A stretch of DNA of 15,608 nt from CAZCBN01 sp964496975. GTDB lineage: Bacteria > Planctomycetota > Phycisphaerae > Phycisphaerales > UBA1924. The position numbers and the translations under genes are program-made. Under the pieces are notes generated by a model. The model did no database searches. It worked only from the letters and a program-made list of their open reading frames with translations, and had not been told where the DNA came from. Positions 6,950 to 15,608 of the stretch are shown here, piece after piece; within the stretch, counting starts at the first letter, position 1; each line of letters begins with the position of its first letter. The DNA lies in NCBI GenBank assembly GCA_964496975.1, contig CAZCBN010000072.1:1-15608 (forward strand). Reading direction: 5' to 3'.

Positions 6950-8577
6950 GGCTCCTCCGGGGTTGGTGCCGCGGCCATCGGCGCGGGCTCGGCGGGCCGC
7001 GGCCCGCGTGGGTCGCCGAGCAAGTCTCGCGGCAAACGCGGGGCGAAGATCGGGAACACCCGCACCGTGAACCGCTGCACGGGCGGGTCGCTCTCACGGT
7101 CCACGCGGGTGGCGCCGAGCTCCACGCGCTGCACCGCGGCGCTGCCCGCGAGCGCGTCGATGTAGCGCGTGACGGGGTCCACCTCGCCGCCGGAGGCCGC
7201 GACGGTCACGCCCGCGATCGAGACGACCGGCACGCCGCGGTCCACCACGGCCTGCAGCTCGGTGAGGCGGACCTCGTCCGTCGTCCGCCGCGCAACATCG
7301 GCGAGCACCGCGGCCCATGGGACGTCGGGCCCGGCGCGCTCGGACATGAGGCCCACCGCGGCCTCGATGCGGCCGACGATCGTGCCCGCCTCGCGGGCGA
7401 GCCCCTCGCTGCTCTCGATCTGCGCGAGGGTCGGCTCGCTCCCGCCGATCCACTCGTGCGTCTCGCGGAGCCGGTTCCACGTGAGCGCGACGTCGGCCGC
7501 CAGCGCCGCCGCCGCGGCCGCCCCGCCCGCCCAGCACAGGCGCGACCACCCCGCGCGCACGCGGCGCACCCGCACCGAGAGCGGCTCCAGCACGCCGCTG
7601 CGTGCGACGACGCGGGCGCTGTCGTCCGCGAGCGGCTCGACCGGCAGGTCCACCGCCTCGGCCAGCACCCGCGAGAGGCCGGGGATCTCTGCGCCCGCAC
7701 CCGTCACGAGGACGCGCCGCGCGGCGAGTTCGGCCTCGGCGGTGCCGAAACGCAGGGTCTGCTTCAGCTCGGCGGCGTAGCGCTGCAGCACAGGCTGCAT
7801 CGAGGCCAGGCGGTGGCGGTCGGCGAGGCCGTCGGCGCCGTCGAGGCGCGAGGCATCAGGGATGCCCAGCGCGAAGAGCTCGTCGCTCGCCGAGTCGTGA
7901 GAGGCGTCGGCGCCGGGGTTGCCCAGCCACGAGCGAAGCCACGCGAAGACGAGTGCCTCGTACCCGAGATCCACGGCCCGCACATAGCCGAGGTGCCCCG
8001 GCGTGCCGGCCGAGATGACGGTCAGGCTGCTGTCGAGCTGGCACACCACATCGCCCGCGACGGCGCTCGGGGCGATCGCCCGGGTCAGGCCCACGCTCGT
8101 GAGCCACGCACGCCTCGGCACGCTGCCGGCGACGCGCAGGCCGAGCCGCCGCGCCATCGCGTCGATCGCCTCGAGCGCCGACTCGGTGGCGAACGCGACC
8201 ACGAGGTGCGTGCGCTGCGCTTCCTCATGCGACGCCACCACGCCCGCGCGGACCGCCCGGCCGTTGTGCAGCGTGCGCGCCAGCACGGCCGCGACGGCTC
8301 GCCCCTGCACCGCGGCGCCGCGGCCCTCCAGCGTGGTGATGTCGCCCCCGCAGTGCTCGGCGGTGAACGCGACCGTGATCGGCGTCGACGCGGGCCAGCC
8401 CGCGGAATCAAGCACGCGGCGCACGGGCGCATCCAGCGGGCGGAGCTCGTCCTGCCATGATCGGGCGAAGACCTCGGGCAGCACCGAGGCGGAGCCGACG
8501 CGGCGGCCGCGCTCGTCAAACGCCTCGACCATGCTGCTCGACAGGGCGAGAACTCGCTGTCCGCTCACGCGTGCCAC
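6946..8577 (-). CDS. GspL-like protein: PilM actin-like domain fused to a PilN-like domain
   Basis: From the GTG at 8577-8575 the product is 543 aa. The N-terminal cytoplasmic part begins QRVLALSSSMVEAFDERG and ends with the PilM-type block VLVTGAGAEIPGLSRVLAE (from about residue 288), as expected for an actin-like fold. A membrane segment follows at about 344-367 (CWAGGAAAAAALAADVAL). Then come a helical region and a PilN-like periplasmic domain (WAAVLADVARRTTDEVRLTEL, VDPVTRYIDAL). A Pro-rich tail ends the protein. This arrangement is that of GspL, which links the GspE ATPase to the membrane platform. The GTG at 8577 is chosen because GAGGGAG stands 7 nt upstream; an in-frame GTG at 8691 would add 38 Arg/Gly-rich residues. 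It follows a 188-bp gap, the largest in the operon, and overlaps gspM by ATGA. Confidence 0.82.
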   Translation of the reverse strand: MARVSGQRVLALSSSMVEAFDERGRRVGSASVLPEVFARSWQDELRPLDAPVRRVLDSAGWPASTPITVAFTAEHCGGDITTLEGRGAAVQGRAVAAVLARTLHNGRAVRAGVVASHEEAQRTHLVVAFATESALEAIDAMARRLGLRVAGSVPRRAWLTSVGLTRAIAPSAVAGDVVCQLDSSLTVISAGTPGHLGYVRAVDLGYEALVFAWLRSWLGNPGADASHDSASDELFALGIPDASRLDGADGLADRHRLASMQPVLQRYAAELKQTLRFGTAEAELAARRVLVTGAGAEIPGLSRVLAEAVDLPVEPLADDSARVVARSGVLEPLSVRVRRVRAGWSRLCWAGGAAAAAALAADVALTWNRLRETHEWIGGSEPTLAQIESSEGLAREAGTIVGRIEAAVGLMSERAGPDVPWAAVLADVARRTTDEVRLTELQAVVDRGVPVVSIAGVTVAASGGEVDPVTRYIDALAGSAAVQRVELGATRVDRESDPPVQRFTVRVFPIFAPRLPRDLLGDPRGPRPAEPAPMAAAPTPEEP

Positions 8578-8765
8578 GTCGTTGCTCCCTCGGGGCGGCG
8601 CGTCGATGGCATCCCCCGACTCGAAGCATCGGCGATCGGTGCGGAGCGCTTCGGCCGACCGGCCCGCGCGGCCCGCGCCCCGGGGCCGCACGATCCCCCC
8701 ATCTCCCTCGCCGGTCCGAGAAGCCGCGACGAGACGCGACGCGCCGGCGGGAGAGCCCCCGCGGG
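8578..8765 (-). other. 188-bp gap inside the secretion operon
   Basis: This is the only long gap in an otherwise overlapping operon. The frame of the GspL-like gene stays open back to a GTG at 8691 that also has a G-run (GGGGGG) just upstream, so an N-terminal extension cannot be fully excluded. No clear terminator and no convincing promoter boxes were seen. Confidence 0.5.
8585..8591 (-). promoter_or_regulatory. Strong Shine-Dalgarno for the GspL-like gene
   Basis: The minus strand reads GAGGGAG, then 7 nt, then GTG at 8577. It is the best ribosome binding site I found in the operon and decides the start. Confidence 0.7.
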
Positions 8766-9143
8766 CTACTCAAGCGTGATCGCGACACGCCGCCGCGCCG
8801 ACGCGCTGCGGCCCTCCACGATGACCACGTCGTCGGCCGGGTCTTCGGGGGCTTGGACGACGACCGCCGTCGCGTTGTCCATCACGAGCGTTTCCCCGGC
8901 ACCGGGGACGGGGACGACGCGGATGTACGCGGACACGACAAGAGCCGTCGCGCTCTCCGCCGCGAAGAACGCGCGGACCGTGTCCACGCGGCTCAGGGCC
9001 GCCCGCGACTGCTCGGCCGACGCGGCGATGACGCCGACGCCGAGGAGGCCCGCCGTTGCCAGAACAATGACGACCGCCCCGAGCACAAAGGCACGCCGCG
9101 GGCACCGCGCCGCCGTCCAGCGATGGGCACGCCGGTGGGTCAT
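8766..9143 (-). CDS. Miniature GspK/PilX-like membrane-anchored pseudopilin-like protein
   Basis: A 125-residue protein whose ATG overlaps the preceding stop (ATGA). A basic leader (CPRRA) precedes a hydrophobic segment FVLGAVVIVLATAGLLGVGV (about 19-38), and SRVDTVRAFFAAESATALVV continues as an amphipathic helix with the AAES pattern common in PilX and GspK N-termini. No Glu is found at +5 after the possible A18|F19 cleavage site, as is usual for GspK but not for other pseudopilins. It sits exactly where gspK is expected (after J, before L). However, GspK is normally about 300 aa with a large alpha-helical insertion, which is absent. About 65 residues remain for a small beta domain. Identity as GspK is inferred mainly from position. 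Confidence 0.6.
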   Translation of the reverse strand: MTHRRAHRWTAARCPRRAFVLGAVVIVLATAGLLGVGVIAASAEQSRAALSRVDTVRAFFAAESATALVVSAYIRVVPVPGAGETLVMDNATAVVVQAPEDPADDVVIVEGRSASARRRVAITLE

Positions 9144-9652
9144 GTGCCGATCCTCGTGCGCACGAAGAAGGCGGAGCGCAGACGCACGTCCGCCGTTTCA
9201 AGCGTGATGTGAAACCGGTGCGTGAGCTCCGGGGTCGCGGACACGTCGCTCACCCCGTCGGCGCCGATGTACTCGATCACGAAGGCCGTGACGTCGCGGC
9301 AGAGCGGCGCGTCGGGCTCGCCGTCGCTCACGAGCCAGAGGTCACCGCCGGCGAGCCGCAGGCCGGCGCCGTTCTCGAAGACCACTTCTCCGGGGAGCGC
9401 CGACGCGACGGCGATCTCGCCGCTGCTGACGCCGGCGGGGGCCTCGCGCAGCAGACGGCCCACACGGTCCAGCGCGTACGCGGCGTGGTCGACGGTGCGG
9501 GAAGCGGCGCCGAAGGCATCGAGCACATCGGCCGCGGCGCTCAGCAGCGGCACGCAGGCGAGGCCGCCGATCGAGAGCACCGAGAGCGCGAGCAACGTCT
9601 CCACGAGCGTCGCGCCGCGGCGTTGTTGCGGAGATGTCCACGCGCGGCTCAC
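9140..9652 (-). CDS. GspJ-like minor pseudopilin
   Basis: Starts at a GTG (9652-9650) that forms GTGA with the stop of the gene before and gives 170 aa. The type III leader is basic (SPQQRRG), with cleavage expected after G13 and then ATLVETLLALSVLSIGGLA, carrying Glu at +5. The C-terminal part (GEVVFENGAGLRLAGGDLWLVSD, VTAFVIEYIGADG, FHITLETADVRLRSAFFVRTR) is beta-rich, as in GspJ. In T2SS the minor pseudopilins I, J and K form the tip that starts the pseudopilus. Assigned J from gene order and the beta-rich body. A longer frame reaching to 10300 is only the shadow of gspI. Confidence 0.72.
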   Translation of the reverse strand: MSRAWTSPQQRRGATLVETLLALSVLSIGGLACVPLLSAAADVLDAFGAASRTVDHAAYALDRVGRLLREAPAGVSSGEIAVASALPGEVVFENGAGLRLAGGDLWLVSDGEPDAPLCRDVTAFVIEYIGADGVSDVSATPELTHRFHITLETADVRLRSAFFVRTRIGT

Positions 9653-10170
9653 GGCTGGATCTCCGTCACGAGCACGCTGAACGGCATGCTGAGGTCGTCC
9701 GCGCCGCTGGCGGCCGGGGCCGTCACGGTGACCGTCACCACGCGGTGCACGTCCTGCAGCGCATCGCCCGAGGCGATGCCATCCGCCGCGACAAGGCCGC
9801 CGATGGCGATGTCGTATGTCAGGCCCGAGTCCTCGTACGGCGCGGCGATGAGGGCGAGTCGGGCACGCAGGCCCGTGAAGGGCGTGTCGATGTACGTCGC
9901 GTCGTCGGCGAGGGCGGCGAAGCCCAGGCCGTCCTCGTCGCTTGCGACGTCCGCCAGTACCGTTTCCAGCACCGCCTCGGCAAGGGCCGACGCCTGCACC
10001 GCGCGGAGCCGCTCCCCCTGCCCCGCGGCAACATCGCCCAGCATGACAAACGCCGGCGGCACGGCGAGCGCAAGCGCCACGGTCACGATCGCCGCTTCCA
10101 ACAGCGAGAACGCCCGGCGCTGCAACGCCGCCTGGCGCAGATCCGGCCGTGTCGCTCCGCGGGGGCGCAT
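9649..10170 (-). CDS. GspI-like minor pseudopilin
   Basis: A 173-residue protein whose ATG shares one base with the gspH stop (TGATG). It has a leader of 20 residues ending in RRA, so cleavage would be A|FSLLEAAIVTVALALAV, with Glu at +5. Alanine instead of glycine at -1 is tolerated by some prepilin peptidases. The body contains an amphipathic helix (ASALAEAVLETVLADVAS) and a C-terminal beta region (HRVVTVTVTAPAASGADD). Canonical order (G-H-I-J) supports the I assignment, but sequence alone would only say minor pseudopilin. Confidence 0.7.
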   Translation of the reverse strand: MRPRGATRPDLRQAALQRRAFSLLEAAIVTVALALAVPPAFVMLGDVAAGQGERLRAVQASALAEAVLETVLADVASDEDGLGFAALADDATYIDTPFTGLRARLALIAAPYEDSGLTYDIAIGGLVAADGIASGDALQDVHRVVTVTVTAPAASGADDLSMPFSVLVTEIQP

Positions 10171-10742
10171 CAGCGTGCCTCCACTTCGACAAGGCCGCTT
10201 CGGCGGCGGACGATGACCGCGAACTCGGCCGGTCCGTCCGGCGGGGCCAGCTCAACAGCCGCGTCCGCCGTCGCGGCGCCGAGATCGGCGCCGTCGCCAT
10301 CGCGGAGCCACGGCGTGCCGTCGTGGTCGAACCAGAGCGTTCCCGACCCCAGCGTGCCGTCGCCGAGTGTCACGAGCGCCACCGTCACGCCGCCGTAGAG
10401 GCGCGGGATAACGACGTCCTCGATGCCGCGGCCGAAGACGCTGAGATCTTTCGTCACTTCCGCGGCGCCGTCCTCCACCCGCACGGCCCGCAGCGTCGAC
10501 GTGCCGACCGCGATGGACAGGCCCGCCGGGGCCCCGCTCGCCATCGCGCGGCCCCGCGCCTCGCGCAGCAGCGAGGCCACATCGTTCGCCGCCGCCGCGA
10601 CCCGCGTGCCCTGCCACGCCCGCAGCGCCGGTGCCGCCGAGGCCGCGACGATCCCCGCGAGTGTGACGACCAGCAGCGTCTCAAGGAGCGAAACGCCCGC
10701 CGCGCTGCGCCGCTCGCCGTGGATGTTGCCGCGATGCCTCAT
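10170..10742 (-). CDS. GspH-like minor pseudopilin
   Basis: From the ATG at 10742 the product is 190 aa; a GTG one codon earlier (10745) is possible. The leader ends in SAAG, with cleavage G16|VSLLETLLVVTLAGIVAASA and Glu at +5. Downstream NDVASLLREARGRAMASGAPAGL is the GspH-type amphipathic helix that leads into the beta domain; this 'ARxxAxxxxxPV'-like helix is characteristic of GspH/FimT. FDHDGTPWLRDGD is also typical of that family (the G-x-P/W segment). Thirty-six bases separate it from gspG; it overlaps gspI by one base. Confidence 0.8.
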   Translation of the reverse strand: MRHRGNIHGERRSAAGVSLLETLLVVTLAGIVAASAAPALRAWQGTRVAAAANDVASLLREARGRAMASGAPAGLSIAVGTSTLRAVRVEDGAAEVTKDLSVFGRGIEDVVIPRLYGGVTVALVTLGDGTLGSGTLWFDHDGTPWLRDGDGADLGAATADAAVELAPPDGPAEFAVIVRRRSGLVEVEAR

Positions 10743-10778
10743 CACGTTCCCGCCCCCGCGGCCGCGTGGCCTCGCCCG

Positions 10779-11261
10779 TCAGAGCCCAGACGCGGGGACA
10801 GCCACGCCGCCGTCACCCGTCAACGAGGTCTCGTCGTCCGTGTTCGCGTAGAAGATCGCGACCGGCGGGTCGCTCAGGTTGTCAACGAAGTAGTTCCACC
10901 CGAACGTATCGACGCCGGACACAACGCGCGCATCGGCCGACGCCTCGTCCACCGACTGCACGGCGCTGCGGTTGTTGAACGGGTTGGTCGGCAGGCCGCC
11001 CTGGAGCACGACGCCGTCGGCCTGCAGTTCCGCGAGCGTCGGGAAGGCGTCGCCGCCCGCGAGCATCGCCCGCGTGCGGAACGCCGCGATCGACGCGCGG
11101 ACGCCCGCCAGCGCGGCCTGCGTGCCGGACGTCCTCGCCTCGGTCGACACGCCGACAAAGCGGGGCACCGCCACCGCGGCGAGGATCGACAGCACCACGA
11201 TCGTCAGCATCGCCTCGAGCAGCGTGAAGCCGCCGGCGACAGCGGTCCTTCGCCGGATCAT
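10779..11261 (-). CDS. gspG: GspG-like major pseudopilin
   Basis: A 160-residue protein. The ATG at 11261-11259 overlaps the gspF stop (ATGA). The leader is short and basic (MIRRRTAVAGG), with cleavage G11|FTLLEAMLTIVVLSILAAVAVPRF and Glu at +5. The long helix and a small C-terminal domain (LPTNPFNNRSAV, FGWNYFVD) fit the major pseudopilin, which polymerises into the pseudopilus. It is the first pseudopilin after gspF, as usual for gspG. It is followed by a 36-bp gap, which may let it be translated or processed independently. Calcium-binding residues of classical GspG could not be checked. Alternative: a type IV pilin-like protein. Confidence 0.8.
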   Translation of the reverse strand: MIRRRTAVAGGFTLLEAMLTIVVLSILAAVAVPRFVGVSTEARTSGTQAALAGVRASIAAFRTRAMLAGGDAFPTLAELQADGVVLQGGLPTNPFNNRSAVQSVDEASADARVVSGVDTFGWNYFVDNLSDPPVAIFYANTDDETSLTGDGGVAVPASGL

Positions 11262-12453
11262 CGCGGAACCCTCATCATCTGCCACATGGGCAGGAACACC
11301 GACAACGCCACGACCAGCACCACCACGGCCAGACCCGCCGTCAGCAGCGGCTCGACCAGCGTGCCCACCGACCGCGAGACGTGGTCCGCCTCGCGTTCGT
11401 AGTGCCGCGCCACGACATCGCTCGACCGGCTCAGCTCCCGCGCGTCCTTGCCCGCCGCGAGCATCCGGCGCGCGAACGGCGGAAGGAACCGCGTCCGCCT
11501 CAGCAGGGGCCCGAGCGACTCCCCGCCGCGCAGGCCCTCGGCGATCGCCACGCACTCGTGCACAAACAGCGGCCGCGCCGTCGCCCGCGACGCGATCTCG
11601 ATCGCCTGGATGAGATCCACCCCGGCGCCCAGCGCGATGCTGAGCACGCGCGTGAACCGCGACGCCGTCACCGCCGTCAGCACGCGGCCGATGATCGGGA
11701 CACGGACGATCTGCCGCTCCAGCACGAGCCGCCCACGCTCGTCGCGCCACGCCGCCGCGAGCATGGCCGCCCCCGCCGCGACCGCGCCGCCGATGGCCCA
11801 CCAGTACGCAGAGACGAACTCGCCCAGCGAGCGCAGCACCCGCGTGAGCAGCGGCAGCTCCACCCCGTTCGACTCGAACACAACGGAGAACCGCGGGATG
11901 ACGAACGTCACAACAACCGTCAGCGCGACCGCGATGAACGTCGTCACGATCAGCGGGTAGGCCATTGCGCGGCGGATCGCCTTCGCGCTCTCCACCTGCC
12001 GGTCGATCATGTCGGCGAGGTGGCCCAGCACCACCTCCAGCGTGCCCGACTTTTCCGCCGCCGACACCGACTGGATGTACGCCTCGCTGAACACCCCGCG
12101 GTGATGCGCCAGCGCCTCGGTGATGGGCGAGCCCGCCTCGATGCGCGACGCGAGGTCGCGCGCCACCGCCGCCAGCCTGTGGTTCGGCTCGTGCTCCGCG
12201 ATGCCGGCCAGGCCCTGAGCGATCGGGATCCGCGCCGACAGCAGCACGCTGAGCTCACGCGTCAACGCCCCGACCTGCTCGCGCTTCACGCCCGCGCCGA
12301 ACAGGCCGCGGGGCATCACGGCCGTCACCTCGAGCACCGTGACGCCGCGCGTCGACAGCTCGCGTCCCACCGACGCCGCGTCGTCCGCGCGGAGCCGCCC
12401 CCGGCACGGCGTGCCCGAAGAGTCGACCCCGACGTACTCGAACGCCTGCACGC

Positions 12454-12457
<4 letters not shown>
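11258..12457 (-). CDS. gspF: GspF/PilC inner-membrane platform protein
   Basis: A 399-residue protein starting with GTG that overlaps the gspE stop (GTGA). FEYVGVDSSGTPCRG at the N-terminus and two T2SSF domains are visible; the first holds LTRELSVLLSARIPIAQGL (66-84) and the second the matching FTRVLSIALGAGVDLIQAI (268-286), an internal duplication typical of the family. Membrane segments are at about 167-188, 218-237 and 370-391. It should form the membrane-embedded platform on which the ATPase acts. Length agrees with GspF (about 400). It could equally be named PilC if the system is a pilus. Confidence 0.92.
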
Positions 12458-14197
<1,740 letters not shown>

Positions 14198-14211
<14 letters not shown>

Positions 14212-14623
14212 CCCCCGCGTCGTCCCGCAGCACGTTCAGCATCGCCGCGAGCTGCGCACGCGCCCGCGCGTCCATCCCCGCGAACGAGACGCCCAGCCGG
14301 TACCCGGGCCGCCCGTCGGTCATCTCCACGCGCTCCACGCGGGCCACGGTGTCCAGCAGCGGCTCGGCCCCCTCCCCGCCGCCGAAGGGCATCACGCACA
14401 CCCGCACCCGCGACCGGCGCGGCAGGAACGTCGTCGACATGAGCCCCGCCCCGTCCTCCGACAGGTCCATCAGGTCGGCGGCGATCCACCCCGACTCCTC
14501 CCCGGCCTGCCCGCCCAGGAGCCGCACATGCCGCCGATGCTCGGGCGTCACGTTCAGCCGCGCCGCCAGCGCGAGCTCATATCGCGACGACACCCGGACC
14601 TTGAGCGACTCCCCGCCCGCCAT
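14198..14623 (-). CDS. PilZ domain protein (putative c-di-GMP receptor)
   Basis: From the ATG at 14623 the product is 141 aa. RRHVR (R30xxxR34) and DLSEDG (53-58, D-x-S-x-x-G) are the two halves of the c-di-GMP binding motif with a normal spacing. A beta-barrel-like body (RVRVCVMPF, ARVERVEMTDGRPGYRLGVSF) and a C-terminal helix follow. A GTG at 14653 in the same frame would add ten residues; the ATG is preferred because GGGGGG lies about 9 nt upstream. It is the first gene of the secretion operon and overlaps gspE, so it probably controls the ATPase or assembly in response to c-di-GMP. That role is inferred. Confidence 0.85.
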
Positions 14624-14702
14624 CGCGCATCCCCCCACGCCGACCAACCGCACCCGCCGCCGCCGGACGCCCCCGCGGACGCCCGCCCGGAAGCCACTCC
14701 GA

Positions 14703-14720
14703 GCGCCACGGTCATGGCGC
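14703..14720. promoter_or_regulatory. Inverted repeat upstream of the PilZ-gsp operon
   Basis: GCGCCA (14703-14708) and TGGCGC (14715-14720) are perfect inverted arms around 6 nt, about 80 bp before the PilZ start. A second perfect palindrome, CGACGCGTCG, is at 14746-14755. Either could be an operator, but short GC palindromes are common at this base composition. Confidence 0.3.
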
Positions 14721-15016
14721 CCGGCGGTCGGTCACCCCGGGTCTTCGACGCGTCGGGGCACCGACTTCGCCGACCCGATGCCGCCAACGCCCGGCCGGCT
14801 CCCGGTGATACCGTCCAAAATCCGCACAATCCCACCCAGCCCCCACGGGCCCTGCCGCCGCCCCGTCCCCCCCAGAGCGCACACCTCCCCTCGGCGCGCC
14901 CCGGCGACCTTCGCCGCTCGAAATGGCCGCGCGGCGGACCTACCGTCCTCCCCGCGTTCTGATCGGGACGCGGAGCCGGGCCACACGCCCGGATCAACCC
15001 GTTTCAGCCGAGGCCC

Positions 15017-15032
15017 CGGGCGTGCTCGCCCG
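15017..15032 (+). other. Hairpin in the rpsB upstream region
   Basis: CGGGCG and CGCCCG form a 6-bp stem around TGCT, about 150 bp before the rpsB start. Whether it is transcribed is unknown. Confidence 0.35.
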
Positions 15033-15109
15033 AACGGCCACCGAAGCGCCCTTGCGCGGCTGTTGTCCTCCCACCGTGCCACGCACGACCCGGGGGGAGC
15101 CCTGTGTCC

Positions 15110-15126
15110 CGCGGCGTGTCGCCGCG
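15110..15126 (+). promoter_or_regulatory. Stable hairpin in the presumed rpsB leader
   Basis: CGCGGCG and CGCCGCG are a perfect 7-bp G-C stem around TGT, ending 58 nt before the rpsB ATG. S2 represses its own mRNA through a leader structure in E. coli; this hairpin is a candidate for such a leader, but no conserved motif was compared. Confidence 0.4.
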
Positions 15127-15169
15127 ACGCGGGGGCCGATCCGACATCCGCCGGTGTCGCTGCCACCCC

Positions 15170-15175
15170 AGAGGA
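15170..15175 (+). promoter_or_regulatory. Ribosome binding site of rpsB
   Basis: AGAGGA lies 9 nt before the ATG at 15185 and supports that start. Confidence 0.6.
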
Positions 15176-15184
15176 CCCGTTCCC

Positions 15185-15608
15185 ATGACCACCAGCCCGC
15201 TCGTCCAGGACCTCATCGAGGCCGGCATCCACTTCGGCCAGCGTTCCAGCAACTGGAACCCGAAGATGAGCCCCTTCATCTACGGCAAGCGCAACGGCAT
15301 CCACATCATCGACATCAAGGAGACCGTCAAGGGTCTCCTGCTCGCCAAGAAGTTCCTCCAGACGACCGTCGCCAAGGGCAAGGACGTCTGCTTCATCGGC
15401 ACCAAGCGCCAGGCCAAGGCCGTCCTGGAGCAGCGCGTCGCCGACGTCAAGATGCACTACGTCACCGAGCGCTGGCTCGGCGGCACCCTCACCAACTTCC
15501 GCACCATCCGCGACCGCCTCAAGCGCCTCGAAGAGCTCGAGGCCATCGAGCAGAACGACAACTTCCAGTCCTACTCCAAGAAGATGGAAAGCCAGTTGCG
15601 CCGCGAGA
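15185..15608 (+). CDS. rpsB: 30S ribosomal protein S2 (3' end cut by window edge)
   Basis: 141 codons are visible. LIEAGIHFGQRSSNWNPKM near the N-terminus, FIYGKRNGIHIIDI, FIGTKRQAKAVL and YVTERWLGGTLTNFRTI are unmistakable S2 blocks in the right order. S2 binds the head-body junction of the small subunit and is needed for S1 recruitment. The visible part ends in the coiled-coil insertion (SKKMESQLRRE), so roughly 40 percent or more of the protein is missing. Codons are strongly C-ending, as expected for a highly expressed gene. tsf commonly follows rpsB but would lie outside the window. It is divergent from the secretion operon and its regulation is probably separate. Confidence 0.98.
   Translation, partial: MTTSPLVQDLIEAGIHFGQRSSNWNPKMSPFIYGKRNGIHIIDIKETVKGLLLAKKFLQTTVAKGKDVCFIGTKRQAKAVLEQRVADVKMHYVTERWLGGTLTNFRTIRDRLKRLEELEAIEQNDNFQSYSKKMESQLRRE

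Larger units (their letters stand above)
14624..15184. other. Divergent intergenic region between the secretion operon and rpsB
   Basis: 561 bp without a supported gene; open frames crossing it have Arg/Gly/Pro composition typical of shadows. It must hold the promoters of both operons. The most AT-rich patch is around 14810-14830, a plausible promoter core, but no confident -35/-10 pair was found. Palindromes lie at 14703-14720 and 14746-14755, and hairpins at 15017-15032 and 15110-15126. Confidence 0.6.

Noticed and set aside
6463..8460. A 665-codon open frame on the plus strand
   Set aside because: It lies opposite the GspL- and GspM-like genes and has Arg/Ala/Gly/His composition without motifs.
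9653..10300. Upstream extension of the GspJ-like frame to 10300
   Set aside because: It overlaps all of gspI and part of gspH in another frame; the GTG at 9652 with a GTGA junction fits the operon pattern and places the prepilin leader at the N-terminus.
11262..11801. Upstream extension of the GspG-like frame to 11801
   Set aside because: The extension is the shadow of gspF; the ATG at 11261 gives a proper short prepilin leader and an ATGA junction.
14554..14997. A 147-codon minus-strand frame in the intergenic region
   Set aside because: It is Gly/Arg-rich without motifs, overlaps the PilZ gene in another frame and has no ribosome binding site.

Overview
The window looks like a chromosomal piece of a very GC-rich bacterium, most likely a planctomycete (Phycisphaerae-like). 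This is inferred from the extreme third-position GC, the poor Shine-Dalgarno usage at several starts, the hybrid type II secretion/type IV pilus gene set, and two short palindromic repeat families of a kind I recall from planctomycete and verrucomicrobial genomes. No taxonomic search could be run.

Layout. (1) 1-2990, minus: a nearly complete giant FAD and Fe-S oxidoreductase (GlcD-like plus GlpC-like fusion, YdiJ type), cut by the left edge. (2) 2991-3321: divergent intergenic region with two copies of a 25-bp stem-loop repeat. (3) 3322-5604, plus: an exported DUF4139 protein with a C-terminal coiled coil, carrying two copies of another palindrome inside its coding sequence. (4) 5649-14623, minus: a tightly packed operon, transcribed right to left: PilZ protein, GspE ATPase, GspF, four pseudopilins with Glu+5 (G, H, I, J types), a very small GspK/PilX-like protein, a PilM-PilN fused GspL-like protein, a GspM/PilO-like protein and a GspC-like protein. 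Most neighbours overlap by NTGA or TGATG junctions. No secretin (GspD) and no prepilin peptidase are present here. (5) 14624-15184: divergent intergenic region with hairpins. (6) 15185 onward, plus: rpsB (ribosomal protein S2), cut by the right edge.

How the parts work together. The minus-strand operon should encode the cytoplasmic ATPase, inner-membrane platform and pseudopilus of a T2SS-like machine. PilZ at the head, plus an N-terminal MshEN-like region on the ATPase, suggests control by cyclic di-GMP. The oxidoreductase, the DUF4139 protein and rpsB appear functionally unrelated to it.

The least ordinary signals are: (a) palindromic repeats embedded in frame in two unrelated genes, always encoding TGGTPVPP; (b) an 8-bp tandem repeat inside the oxidoreductase whose unit is not a multiple of three; (c) an abrupt codon-usage and strand-skew switch inside the oxidoreductase gene near 2200; and (d) the compact, c-di-GMP-associated secretion operon with a miniature GspK-like component. 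I found no CRISPR array, tRNA, rRNA, transposase or phage gene.
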